Part shown: positions 27,413 to 36,734 of the stretch, piece by piece
Layout of the letters: each line of letters opens with the position of its first letter
Numbering within the stretch: the stretch's first letter is position 1
Assembly: GCF_015291705.1 (NCBI RefSeq)
Contig: NZ_CP030050.1
Location: 2,294,001 to 2,358,000 of the forward strand
DNA length: 64,000 bases
Reading direction: 5' to 3'
Source of the DNA: Bradyrhizobium arachidis
GTDB lineage: Bacteria; Pseudomonadota; Alphaproteobacteria; Rhizobiales; Xanthobacteraceae
The notes under the pieces: model-generated
Told to the model about the DNA's origin: nothing
The model's database searches: none
The model's input: only the letters and a program-made list of their open reading frames with translations
Program-made: the position numbers and the translations under genes

Positions 27413-27600
27413 GGATGAGGAAGGTGAGGGCTTCAGCCTGATCTGGCCCCGTCTCAGCCGTCGCAACGGCGACTGACCCGATCCACAATGCCTCGCCGGC
27501 TGCATTACCTTGCGCAGGAGCCGGCCGCGATCTTGCGGCAGCGTCGCACCCCGACCATGCGAGCTTCGCAGGACGGAGGCACCGATTCCCTCAAGGAGCT

Positions 27601-28926
27601 TTAGTCGCAAGTAACCGAGGGCTCGTCGTTGTGCTTGAGGTGTCGCTTTCGGACATTGTAACTCACCAGCCAGATCACGCCGACCGCGATCGGCACGAAG
27701 GCTGCGGTCAGGAACGAGGGCTCTACTCGCAGTCCGACATCATGCGCGCCCTTGGCAAGATAACTAAACAGGCTGACCACATAATATCCTATCGCCCCGA
27801 CCGACAATCCTTCGACCGTGCACTGCAGCCGAAGTTGCTGTCTCGCGCGCTCGTTGATAGCCTGCAACAGGTCACGATTCTGTCGTTCGATTTCGACGTC
27901 GACCCGGGTTCGCAACAGGTCGGCGGCCCGCGCGAGCTTGACCGACAGAGTGGCCTGACGATCCTCCACAGTGGCGCAGGTTCGCATCGCCGGCGCCATG
28001 CGGCGTGCCAGAAACGACGACCAGGTTGGATAGCCCGAGACATCGTTGCCTTCAATGATGGATAGTCGCGATTGGACCAGCTCGTAATAGGCCCTGCTGG
28101 CGCCGAAGCGAAACAGGCTGCCGGTCGCGCCTCTTTCGAAGGATGCGGCCAGCGCCGTCAGCTCGGCAAGCAGATGGTTGTTGAACTGCAGCCCCTCACC
28201 GCTTTGCATTTTCTCGAGCGCCTCAACAAGACGGCGGTCGATGCGATCAACAGATGGTGCAAGCTCAAGGGCCGCCGATAGGCCAAGCAGCGCCAATGGA
28301 CGGTAGGTCTCGATTTCCAAAAGCCGCTGCACCAGCGCTCCGAGATCGTGCGATGTCAACCCGAGGTCGCAGACGAGTATTTTCGTGAAGCCTTTTTCGT
28401 CTACGCGGAAGTCTGAAGCGGCAACGCCTGTGCCGCTCTTTGTGACAACCATGGCCAGGCTATTCTTGTCAAAAATCTGTTCGGCCCGCCTGGTCGGCGA
28501 GCTGTCCCGCTCCACTTCTAGCCTGATCGCGACCAGCAACTGTCCGGTCTGACGCAGCGCGCGGATCAGCGATCGGACGGTCCCATCAACTTTGTCAAAT
28601 TGGTCTGCGGCAGAACAATTTGCGTTAGTCCAGATCCAGGTAAAGGTTGTAAATTCCGAATGCTGCTCCCAGCGTAACGTAGCGGGACCGATGACAATCT
28701 GATGAAGTTTCGCCGATTGCTCAGGCGGCGTAAGATTGCGCTCGAGGCAAAAATCGATAAAACGGCAGCGGTCGCTTGTGGCCGCCTCGCCCTGTGCAAG
28801 AAAAGCGAAGTGGATCACGCTGAACGGCGAAACAAGGCGCGTGAAGGGGCGCGCGTGCACTTCGCGGAGCACAGCGTCGCGCTGCGGATGTGGCGTGAAG
28901 GTTCGCAGATCCAGTTCATCGACCAT
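27601..28926 (-). CDS. DUF3422 family membrane protein
   Basis: This 441-residue protein begins (chosen start) MVDELDLRTFTPHPQRDAVL, followed by EVHARPF, the hallmark opening of DUF3422 proteins. The long soluble N-terminal part is followed by a helical region and two C-terminal membrane segments (VGAIGYYVVSLFSYLAKG and FVPIAVGVIWLVSYNV), then a short basic tail. The longer frame reaches 28983, but its extra 19 residues do not match the family start. Function is unknown; it is widespread in Proteobacteria. It appears intact among decayed neighbours. Confidence 0.85.
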   Translation of the reverse strand: MVDELDLRTFTPHPQRDAVLREVHARPFTRLVSPFSVIHFAFLAQGEAATSDRCRFIDFCLERNLTPPEQSAKLHQIVIGPATLRWEQHSEFTTFTWIWTNANCSAADQFDKVDGTVRSLIRALRQTGQLLVAIRLEVERDSSPTRRAEQIFDKNSLAMVVTKSGTGVAASDFRVDEKGFTKILVCDLGLTSHDLGALVQRLLEIETYRPLALLGLSAALELAPSVDRIDRRLVEALEKMQSGEGLQFNNHLLAELTALAASFERGATGSLFRFGASRAYYELVQSRLSIIEGNDVSGYPTWSSFLARRMAPAMRTCATVEDRQATLSVKLARAADLLRTRVDVEIERQNRDLLQAINERARQQLRLQCTVEGLSVGAIGYYVVSLFSYLAKGAHDVGLRVEPSFLTAAFVPIAVGVIWLVSYNVRKRHLKHNDEPSVTCD

Positions 28927-30073
28927 GTATTGACGCCTCGCTTCAGGTGAGCAGGCAACCGGCAGCCTTGACGCGGGATGCAATGGCGGTGCTGAGAAAC
29001 GGTTGCGCGGCTAGGTTGCTGATGAAAGTCATGTCGACGGTCACTACCGAGGCCGCCTTGAACTCGGGAAAGAGGTCTTGCGGGAGGAGCGGCGGGCCAG
29101 ACAGATTGAGTGAGCCGCCCCATCCAGCTTTCGAATGACGGCATCAACGTATGGTCCGGTGTTCACGGCGAAGTGTCGGCATTGCGGCTCAATAGCTGTA
29201 GCGTTGCGTGCGCGAACTTGGCGGTGGCGCGCGGCACGGTTCGACGAATGCCTAGATTTACGTGGACGTGGTTGTCTGGCCGTCCCTCAAGTGCCGCCGC
29301 GTCCGCCGATGAACACCTCGGCTTGTGGCTTGATTATGCCGATGTCGAGAGGGGGGCGGGCGGAATCTCCTTCGCGGCCATGAGCAAAGGTCCTGCTCGC
29401 CCAGCAAACGATCTGCGCGCGGGTTGGCGAGGTCGAACATCGCGAAGACCGAATTTATGAGGTTCGCCCCAGGAGGACGACGCTCGCATTTGGTCAACAG
29501 ACCTAGTGCGCGGGGTTTTACAAGAACGGGCATGAAACCTGCCAAGACGTTTTTCGTCCCCACCAATATCTCTCTGGCGTGACAGACTTTCGGTCGCACG
29601 ATGCAAACGCGTCTTTATGTCCCATACCAAATTTGGTAGGTAGCCGTTTTAGCTCCGCGTTGCGTAAACTGTCGTTCCCGCGGCGAAGGTTGATATTCGA
29701 AGCAAGCGCAATTTGCACCAGCAGAACCATCGGCTCCCAAAGCCGATCGATCGACCCGATATCGGACCAGGCTGCCGCTCACCGAAGAATTAAAACCGTT
29801 TGTCTGTGTAGAATCGATACTTCGTGGCCGCGGGTAAGTTGCTTCGTTAGACGAAGCCGTTGATGCGGTGGACGCGGGCTAGACGCATTCGTCTAGCGAC
29901 TGAGCAGGGCGTGCGTGGGGCGCCCTCGAGGCGGCTCGCTACATCTAATCCCAGCCGAGTGCACACGAAAGCACCGAGCCCGATCGGCGGTCCGGCCGGA
30001 AATCTTCGGTCGCCAACCTTTGCAAATTGATCGATGGCCGGCAAAACGGCAGATCAGACGGGAAGGATAACTT
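28927..30073. other. 1.1 kb without a supported gene
   Basis: Short frames on both strands overlap heavily. Some minus-strand stretches around 29250-29480 read like protein (for example NLINSVFAMFDLANPRADRL) but switch frame repeatedly, which suggests a decayed gene that I cannot name. Confidence 0.35.
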
Positions 30074-30905
30074 GTGAATCTCGTCATCGTATCGAACCGG
30101 GTTGCCGGTGGCGACGTCAATCAACCAAAAACAGGCGGACTTGAGGCGGTCCCTGCTACTGTGGGGCAATTTGGGTGGGGCCTAGGCGATGCTCGCTTAT
30201 GATTTAATGGGCTTTCAGGCGACGAGAACCGACAGAATTCCGTGCCGATTTCGAGCTCACGCCTGATGAAAATGGTGTGGTAATTTCCCGCAATAGCCGG
30301 GTGACAAGATCGCAAGTATTTCCGATCGGCATAGATACAGATAGATTTGCACAATATGCTGTCGAATGCCGATGCCTTGTTGCTATTGCAAGGTCTCAAT
30401 CGTGAGAAACTTGCCGTCGACGTCGACCGGCTTGACTACACCAAGGGTCTCGACCATCGCGTTCGGGCAATCGATCACCTTCTGAACGAGGAATCGCGCA
30501 GCATTTCGTTTTTGCAGATCGCGACCACCTCACGATCCGGCATCAAGAGCTACGATGACTATCAGAGCGATGTCGCGGCTCTTGTCGAGGACATCAACGC
30601 TCGGCATGGCGCGGACGGCTGGAGGCCGATCCGCCACGAACGAAGCCTCAGATTCAGGCTGTGCTCGCCGCCCTCTACCGCGCCGCACGTGTCACGTTGG
30701 TAACATCATTCCGTGACGGTATGAATCTCGTAGCGAAAGAATAGGTTGCAGCGCAGGATGGCAGCGATGCCGGCGTACTGACTTTGTCGAAAGTTATCGG
30801 CGGGGCTAAGGAACTCGACGCGGCGCTGCTCATCCATTCCAACAACATCGAAGACATAGCGGCCAAGATTTCGATCGCATTTTCAATGTCGCAGCCCGAC
30901 CGCAT
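30074..30905 (+). pseudogene. otsA: Trehalose-6-phosphate synthase remnant
   Basis: Pieces of an OtsA (GT20 glycosyltransferase) appear in order but in changing frames. They are NLVIVSNRVAGGD near 30075, AYDLMGFQATRTDR near 30190, FPIGIDTDRFAQ near 30325, VDRLDYTKGLDHRVRAIDHL near 30425, YQSDVAALVEDINARHG near 30560, ALYRAARVTLVTSFRDGMNL near 30670 and LSKVIGGAKELDAALLIHSN near 30785. Internal deletions and several frameshifts make it nonfunctional. Bradyrhizobia normally carry an intact otsA elsewhere; this looks like a decayed extra copy. Confidence 0.85.
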
Positions 30906-31142
30906 CTGCCGCTGGATGATGGCGAAGCTTCGAGTGTATCCCACCCTCACGACGGTCACGCGCGATGGCGTCACGCAACGCGCGGTGCACAGCTGGCCGG
31001 AGGACAAGGCTGGCAAGCCGGTGAGGCCGAAGCCGATGGATTGGGCAAGGCGGGTGGCGGCGTGCGGAGCGTTTAGTGCATGACGACTGCAGCTAAACCG
31101 AGTCATACTGTCAGCATTCATCGCGGGATTCGGTGGGCTGAC

Positions 31143-31523
31143 ATGAAGTTGGAAGTTGATCTGGTGCGGCAATTGCTGCTGCATATCGAGGAGCATGCGA
31201 CGCGGCCTATCTCTGATCTAGACAGCATTAAGATCGATGGCTGGACAGAGGATCAGATTGGCTACCATGTTGTTCAGCTTAAGGACGCGGGCTTTATTGA
31301 AGCCAGTATTAGTAGTGTTCCTGATAATGAAAACCCAGACCTTGTCCACGTAATCTATAGCGTGCGACGGCTCACGTATAAGGGGCACGAGTTTGTGGAA
31401 ACGGTCCGCGACGACACGATTTGGCGGAAGGTCAAGAAGAAAGGTAAGGCCATTGGCGCTATGACGTTGCCCGCTCTTGTGAACATCGGGGCCGGCATCA
31501 TCAAATCGCAGATAGGGCTATAG
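31143..31523 (+). CDS. DUF2513 protein
   Basis: This 126-residue protein starts MKLEVDLVRQLLLHIEEHAT. It has IGYHVVQLKDAGFIEA and RLTYKGHEFVETVRDDTIWRKVKKK, the pattern of DUF2513 proteins. These look like small winged-helix DNA-binding proteins (inference from their helix-helix-wing spacing) and are often found on mobile elements or next to defence genes. The start at 31143 is preferred over an upstream ATG at 31080 that would add an unrelated leader. It faces the four-gene minus-strand cluster at 31.7-34.7 kb. Confidence 0.75.
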   Translation: MKLEVDLVRQLLLHIEEHATRPISDLDSIKIDGWTEDQIGYHVVQLKDAGFIEASISSVPDNENPDLVHVIYSVRRLTYKGHEFVETVRDDTIWRKVKKKGKAIGAMTLPALVNIGAGIIKSQIGL

Positions 31524-31730
31524 GGTATCGGCCGCGAAGAAAGGCGACCTCATCGGTCAACTCTCGAATCCATTGTGGGGGCAAGTTGTAGATCGTCTGC
31601 ATCATCGAGTCGTCCGACAGCTATTTCTCAGGTGTTCTTCTGGGCACGAACTTTCAGAGGTCCATCTTTATGGTAAGGGCCAATCATCGTCTCATGGGCC
31701 AAGTGGAGGGGCACGGTATCGGTAAGCACG

Positions 31731-32816
31731 TCACGACACGGGGATAATCTGCTTCCCACCGTCCATCCCGTAAGAGTACTTAACAAGCTTATGGCTGCGT
31801 TGGTTTTCCGGCAGTTCTACCACTTGGACAGGAATCTTCACCGACGCATCAATGTTTCTCGAACACATGAATGCAATAAGAATCTCGAATGTATCGGCAA
31901 TATGCTCAGTGACCTGAGACGTATATGCTGAAATTGGCATTCTTGGTTGAGTAAACTTGGGGTGGTGCACGGCAATTGTGGGAGGAACGACCTCGTTATT
32001 TGGCGTTAGAGAAAAATCAGAAACCTCGACGTGTTCATTTGGCTTCCTGTGCTCGACGCAGTTGCGAGTGGTCCTGATTGATTTGCAGAAATTCGCTACG
32101 TCTGCCGTCAGCCCAACGTATTGGGTATCGCCCTTGTGTTTCCGCGATATTTCTTCCGCAAGGCCCTCAAACCATCCCTTAAACTTGCTTCCGTAGAACA
32201 TGGAAGCAATTGCAAAGAGTGCTTGGAGCGCGTGATCTGCTCGTTGAATGAACTCTTTGCAGCGCGGTTCTACGTTGGGTGCCGATGGGAGCGCTAGAGA
32301 ACAGCCCTTGATCTGCAACTCTGCAAGCCGACTCTCTACGTCATCATCCTGCCTGCTGAACTCCGCTGCAAGGTCGAACATCGCGGCCAAATTCTTCAAG
32401 CATTCGAAGCTTAGCTCGATTGCCTTCGTGGACTCGAAGTCGGGATCGAGGAAACCCTTCTCAAAAAGCTGTTTGGCGGTCAGCAGCGTTTTGGCTACCA
32501 GCGGCGAGTCGGAACCGTAATCTAAAACCTTCTGCTGCGAGTTTGGCACATTGATATTAGTGCGACCTGGATCAATTTCGTCAGCCAGCATGATCCGGTA
32601 AATCGAATCGGTCTTCACAGTGTGAAGGCGCTCGCCAATCTTTACCATTTCCGTAATGCGCCCTCCGGGCGGTCCCACCTCCATGGACATCGCAGAGTCG
32701 CGAAGATGATCGATCGGGCGCTTCATTGCTGCAACTTTAGTAATTGCCGTGGCCATAGCGTCGTTATCAACTGGCACGCGGTCGATGAGCGGGACGCTAT
32801 GGCCGGGAGGCACCAC
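31731..32816 (-). CDS. Unknown protein with HEPN-like R-x4-H motif
   Basis: This 361-residue protein has no recognised family. It is mostly helical. Around residue 250 it contains RTTRNCVEHR, which fits the R-x4-6-H signature of HEPN RNases in a helix-rich context. Its GTG start overlaps the stop of the upstream gene by one base; an ATG at 32756 is an alternative. It is the last gene of a tight minus-strand group. HEPN assignment from one short motif is tentative. Confidence 0.6.
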   Translation of the reverse strand: MVPPGHSVPLIDRVPVDNDAMATAITKVAAMKRPIDHLRDSAMSMEVGPPGGRITEMVKIGERLHTVKTDSIYRIMLADEIDPGRTNINVPNSQQKVLDYGSDSPLVAKTLLTAKQLFEKGFLDPDFESTKAIELSFECLKNLAAMFDLAAEFSRQDDDVESRLAELQIKGCSLALPSAPNVEPRCKEFIQRADHALQALFAIASMFYGSKFKGWFEGLAEEISRKHKGDTQYVGLTADVANFCKSIRTTRNCVEHRKPNEHVEVSDFSLTPNNEVVPPTIAVHHPKFTQPRMPISAYTSQVTEHIADTFEILIAFMCSRNIDASVKIPVQVVELPENQRSHKLVKYSYGMDGGKQIIPVS

Positions 32817-33205
32817 TATTTGCTCTTAAACGCGTCCTGTCGAACCTGGACTCGGGCCACGTCGAATTGCGGGATTTCGGCGCCTCGTTCTCGCCTAGCG
32901 TCCAGCATGTCTCTCCATCGATCGCTGGACCATGGCCCTGTAGCCTGGATGCATTCGACAAATATTTCGGTGAGCTTGCCGATTTTTGCTGGGTCGCTGC
33001 CTGAAACACCTGCCCGCGTCTCTGGATGGTGGAGGCGCCACCAAACCTTTTCAACGATCATGTCCTCGCTGTAAGGCTCGGGATTATCGGGCCGGTTGAT
33101 GGAAATGTACGAGCCAACTCTCGGAACTTCCGGAAGGTCAAATTCCAAAGAGTACTCCGGGTTCAGCTTGCCCACCTCCCGAACAACTATGATCATGCGC
33201 GTCAT
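32816..33205 (-). CDS. Hypothetical protein
   Basis: This 129-residue protein (start MTRMIIVVREVGKLNPEYSL) has beta-rich N-terminal strands followed by a charged helical tail (WSSDRWRDMLDARRERGAEI). No domain is recognised. It ends exactly at the start of the HEPN-like gene, so they are coupled. The longer frame to 33304 overlaps the upstream gene and lacks a better start. Confidence 0.6.
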   Translation of the reverse strand: MTRMIIVVREVGKLNPEYSLEFDLPEVPRVGSYISINRPDNPEPYSEDMIVEKVWWRLHHPETRAGVSGSDPAKIGKLTEIFVECIQATGPWSSDRWRDMLDARRERGAEIPQFDVARVQVRQDAFKSK

Positions 33206-33254
33206 CTGAAAGCTCCGAAGCAAAATGGGGGTGTCTGTGGCGGCTTGCTCGCAC

Positions 33255-33767
33255 TCAGTCCTGCGAAGTTGGCCAATGCAGCGCGACAGTCTGAAGGCCA
33301 GCACGATTGAAATAGTCGAACATCCGCCCTGAGCCGATCACTTCATCGATCAGCCGATAGATTTGATATTGCCGCTGCGGCACCTCCACTGAACCCGGAG
33401 GCGGGCAAGGAAGGCCGGCACGGCCGCCGTCAACAAGTACTCGTAACGCACGAAAAACCGGGACTCCGTTATAGCGAAAGTCGACCCAGTCCGACGATGC
33501 GTGTTTGTCTGGAAACGCTTGTGCCCAGTCTTCAAAAAACTCCTCGCGATGGGTTAACCCGGTGGCGATTGAAATGCTCAAGTCCTTCCTGAAGCTCATC
33601 AACGAATGGTGCTCATCGATCTCGACCCACGGAACGGTTTGGCCTCCGCCGGATACCTGCTGCATGTCCTGCGCGAAGACCGGGCGACCAATGGAGGTCC
33701 AGTCAGAGGCTTCACTTTCTTCGATGACTTTAAAGAATTGGTCCAACGTCACGGCACGTAGCTCCAA
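33255..33767 (-). CDS. Hypothetical protein
   Basis: This 170-residue acidic protein has no signal peptide. It contains QFFKVIEESEASDWTSIGRP, WVEIDEHHSLMSFRKDLS and QRQYQIYRLIDEVIGSGRMF. I recognise no family. It lies 57 bp upstream of the next cluster gene (start MELRAVTLDQ). It is probably part of the same transcript. Confidence 0.6.
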   Translation of the reverse strand: MELRAVTLDQFFKVIEESEASDWTSIGRPVFAQDMQQVSGGGQTVPWVEIDEHHSLMSFRKDLSISIATGLTHREEFFEDWAQAFPDKHASSDWVDFRYNGVPVFRALRVLVDGGRAGLPCPPPGSVEVPQRQYQIYRLIDEVIGSGRMFDYFNRAGLQTVALHWPTSQD

Positions 33768-33824
33768 AGGTTGATTAGGATGCTATTTTCGTCACAACCA
33801 GTGGGGAAGCGCAAGCTGCCCCGG

Positions 33825-34703
33825 TCATTTTGAATTGTTCTGCTTGAGAAGCCTGGAAACCGCAGTGCTGAGCTCCGCCTCGTCCTTGAGTACCTGGCTA
33901 AGCCGCTCCGATAGTTCTGCGAGCACCACCCGCACGTCATGCGCGATCTCAAGACACTCCTCATCCGAGCGGCCGTGCAATCCATCGCTGAGCGCGGAGT
34001 GCAGGAGCGTGAGGGGATTGTGGCCCTTAATCAGGAGGGCCTGTGGGATGGCATCCTTAACCAGCGCAAGAGACTTGCTGAATTGAGTTTCGGTTTTGGC
34101 AGCTTCCAGAGCATCAATCGTTTCTTGCTTCGCACCGAGGATTGCTGAGGCCTTGATGATCTCATCTATGATGCGGGCTTTCTGGTTCTCAACCACCCTC
34201 CGATAATAGCTGAACGCCCCAATTCCCAGGCCCTGGTTCTCGCACCGCCTTCCCTGCAAAAATGTGTCGCGCTCATCACCGAGCAATTTCAGCAACCGCG
34301 TGGGCGTAGTCGGCCCGTAAGGCGGAGATTCGCCGAGCTTTGTCAGGGAGCCGGCCTTGGTATGCTGAATTACAAAGAGCCGAACGGCGAAGGTCTTTCG
34401 CGAGCTGCGACAATTCGAGCACAGATAGTTGAAAAAGCGGTAGTGCAGTGCACCCGCGAGGGTGACCTTGCTGTCCTCATTGCATCGAAAAATCCTGGGG
34501 CCGTTGCAGATCTCATTAGGGCAGTGAATTAGGATATCTGGCAGCTCAAAATTATAGATAAAACTGAGGCTGCCTTGGCGCTGAACGATAGCGAAGAGAT
34601 CGGGTATCTTGGTTGGAGTATTCGGCGGAACGCTTTCCAGAAACTCTGACAACTTTAAGGGGGCTTCAGTTTGATCGGCTGTATTCTCCGTCGACTCAGT
34701 CAT
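33825..34703 (-). CDS. Zinc-ribbon protein with helical C-terminus, unknown function
   Basis: This 292-residue protein (start MTESTENTADQTEAPLKL) has a four-cysteine zinc-ribbon-like unit: CPNEICNGPRIFRC and LCSNC at about residues 60-100. The C-terminal half is helical (GIGAFSYYRRVVENQKARII, then SDGLHGRSDEECLEIAHDVR). Its LHSALSDGLHG-type pattern recalls DUF4145/HEPN-like helical bundles. It is the first gene of the minus-strand group. Possible nucleic-acid binding is an inference from the zinc ribbon. Confidence 0.6.
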   Translation of the reverse strand: MTESTENTADQTEAPLKLSEFLESVPPNTPTKIPDLFAIVQRQGSLSFIYNFELPDILIHCPNEICNGPRIFRCNEDSKVTLAGALHYRFFNYLCSNCRSSRKTFAVRLFVIQHTKAGSLTKLGESPPYGPTTPTRLLKLLGDERDTFLQGRRCENQGLGIGAFSYYRRVVENQKARIIDEIIKASAILGAKQETIDALEAAKTETQFSKSLALVKDAIPQALLIKGHNPLTLLHSALSDGLHGRSDEECLEIAHDVRVVLAELSERLSQVLKDEAELSTAVSRLLKQNNSK

Positions 34704-34774
34704 TTTTCTCGCTCGACTCCCCTCTCTCATCGACCACCACGGTCAGCTCGCAAGACGCAAAGCGTCTGCGCGCC

Positions 34775-35046
34775 CATGACGACTACCGACTTAGTGAAAT
34801 CGCACAGGCGCCCTACTTGGAAAACCGAGCCCTGCGCCCGGTGTTGATGGCGATGATGTCGCCGCGGCGGCAACTGCGGGCCACGGCAGCAATCTCTGCA
34901 TCACCATCGCCCTGGAGAAGAATCTGCGCTGCTGACCGACAATAGCCCGAAGGCTCGGCGGCAGGCTTGGGCGCGGTCGGTGCCGGCGCCAAGCCATAGG
35001 CCGACGTCGCGAGAGCGGCGCAAGCCGCCGTCGCAGTTAAAATCTA
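34775..35046 (-). pseudogene. Remnant of a small secreted hypothetical protein
   Basis: In one frame the minus strand reads LTATAACAALATSAYGLAPA (signal-peptide-like), then a segment up to ARSCRRGDIIAINTGRRARF before an in-frame stop. In shifted frames it continues CDFTKSVVVMGAQTLCVL. There is no start codon in frame directly upstream. A gene of about 100 codons for a small exported protein seems to have been broken by frameshifts. Confidence 0.4.
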
Positions 35047-35088
35047 CTTCACTGAAGCCCCCCGACCATGACTGCCAGTCGATATCCT

Positions 35089-35525
35089 TTACCGCCGAAC
35101 GACCACCACCGATGGAGAGGCGAGCCACGCTGCGGCCGCCGCCGATTCCTGCGCGCCAACCGATCGATTTGCAAGATTGCGACGTTGTTCTTCCGCTGCG
35201 ATGTCGGACTGAGTTTGCGTCGCCTCTTGGTTGGCTTCCGCAATGGTCATTTTACCTGCCTGCACGCGCTCTGCTATGACAGCTCGCGTTGCCCAATATT
35301 TATCGAAAAGGTCGGGGTAGGTCGTAAACGGCCTGATCGCCAGTGCAGCCGTGGCGTTGCACTTGTTCTTCTCGATCATGTTTTTGGTGCCTTCGGGAAA
35401 CTGCGCTTTGCAGTCTTCGAAGCTCCGCTGCATCGCGGCTGTTGCGGCAGCCATTTGCTGCTCGCGCTCTTGCCGCGCGGCAAGTCCGCAGCCGCCCAGG
35501 GCGACGCAGCTAAAGTCTTCTTCAT
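35089..35525 (-). pseudogene. Small lipoprotein-like gene, frameshifted in its signal peptide
   Basis: The body is a convincing protein: GLAARQEREQQMAAATAAMQ, then FEDCKAQFPEG, IEKNKCNATAALAIRPFTTY and NLANRSVGAQES. It is preceded by ALGGCG, which would be a lipobox region. A start MKKTLAA lies at 35525 but in another frame, so an indel or deletion within the signal peptide separates start and body. In the body frame no good start exists upstream. It was probably an exported lipoprotein of about 140 residues. Confidence 0.6.
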
Positions 35526-35673
35526 TGAATAGGCCCCCGGCCAAATTTGCGCGCCAATCCAAACGCAACCGGCGCGCGAAATCAATAGGTTGCGCGCGTA
35601 AATGGTCGTAACTTGGGAAAAATATGCATCCTGTGCACGGCGCGCGCCGAAGCGCCCCTGAACAGGGATGAAA

Positions 35674-35925
35674 TCAGTGGTCGGATGTCGGTGGGGCACC
35701 TGGTGGGGGTTCGTCATCGATTAACATCGAACGCTGGTTCCTCCGTGGCCCAGAGCTATCCGGCAGCGGTGGCAGTTGGGAACGCGGCTCGGGTCTAGGC
35801 GTCCCAGCCGGATCGTCCTGGACTTCCGCGGGTTGCTTGCGGCGGATCACAAGCCCAACTAGGCCGGCAAGCACCAGCAATGCGCCCGCTATGATGAGCC
35901 AGTGTGGCAGTGCCAGCCGGTTCAC
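35674..35925 (-). CDS. Small single-pass membrane protein
   Basis: This 83-residue protein from a GTG start (VNRLALPHWLIIAGALLVLA) has one N-terminal membrane segment followed by a soluble Pro-rich tail. Conserved function is unknown. A longer open frame to 36030 passes through a terminator-like hairpin, so the short start is preferred. Confidence 0.55.
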   Translation of the reverse strand: MNRLALPHWLIIAGALLVLAGLVGLVIRRKQPAEVQDDPAGTPRPEPRSQLPPLPDSSGPRRNQRSMLIDDEPPPGAPPTSDH

Positions 35926-35991
35926 GGGCCATTCTCCGTTCTGCGGGCAGTGTAGAGCCAGCAAAGCTCGCGTAGGAGGAAAAATCCTCGG

Positions 35992-36022
35992 AAAAAAGAG
36001 GGCGCGCGCCGAAGCGCCCCGT
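35992..36022 (-). terminator. Rho-independent terminator for the 36030-36245 gene
   Basis: Read on the minus strand, GGGGCGCTTCGGCGCGCGCC forms a GC-rich hairpin with a TTCG-containing loop, followed by CTC and six T residues. It lies just beyond the stop codon of the gene ending at 36030. A related GC block occurs at 35637-35658 without a T run. Confidence 0.7.
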
Positions 36023-36029
36023 GGAGGCA

Positions 36030-36245
36030 TTAGCGGGGTGGGACCTCCGCCCGGCCTTTGGTCTCGCTCGCCTGACCTCGAGCTACCCGCATTACCAGCC
36101 TTGGCCCATCCCAGACCTCAATGGCGGGATGTACTTCTAACAGTGGCCTCACACGACGTCGGAGCTCATCCTCGTCGGCGCCCTCGATCTCATACATCGC
36201 GAGCGAGACGCCCCTCAAATCGACTGCATGGGCAATGTAGCGCAT
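36030..36245 (-). CDS. Small hypothetical protein
   Basis: The 71-residue frame from the internal ATG (MRYIAHAVDLRGVSLAMYEI) contains a compact alpha/beta pattern (EDELRRRVRPLLEVHPAIEV, WDGPRLVMRVARG). It is directly followed by a clear rho-independent terminator, which supports a real gene. The open frame extends to 36545, but the upstream part has low-complexity, non-protein-like composition. Confidence 0.5.
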   Translation of the reverse strand: MRYIAHAVDLRGVSLAMYEIEGADEDELRRRVRPLLEVHPAIEVWDGPRLVMRVARGQASETKGRAEVPPR

Positions 36246-36734
36246 GGCGTTCTGCCGAAATTGAACGGCCGCCGCGCGGGGCAACGCGGAGGCCGCTTTG
36301 GGGATGCTTCGACGTAGGGCGGGGGACCGTTCGTCGAAGCGAATCAGAAATGCCCGGCGAGCGGGCTTGTTCCTGGGGGCGACCCCGGTTGGGGGTGGAT
36401 TTTTAACCAAATCACTGGTGGGATATTCGCGGAGCCTGAGAACTCCCGAAGCGGTCCCTTGCCGGGGATTGCGCTTCATCCGCGATAGGCAGGCCATCGG
36501 CCTTGCCGGGCCATCATGTCCCGCTGAACTATACGACGCGGCCATTTGCCGTGGGCTGCGACGGGCTCACTATGCCGGGAGTGCCACGGCACCGCAATAC
36601 CCTTGCGGAGATAAAACAGCCTTCGGGTGAAGGCCGTGGCGCACGTTCTCGCGACGTGTTCTCAGCCTCCCGGTGCCAGCCCGCCGCTGGCGCCCGGCCC
36701 TGAGAAGCCGGTTTAAGACCGCGAGCCTAAAACC
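36246..36734. other. Region without a supported gene
   Basis: About 490 bp of GC-rich sequence. A minus-strand stretch near 36500-36530 (GTATAGTTCAGCGGGA) faintly resembles a tRNA D-arm, but I cannot complete a cloverleaf. A GC-rich imperfect palindrome occurs around 36670-36715. Confidence 0.3.

Noticed and set aside
36495..36545. Possible tRNA gene on the minus strand (GTATAGTTCAGCGGGA)
   Set aside because: Only a D-arm-like stretch is visible; no anticodon or T-arm pairing could be completed.
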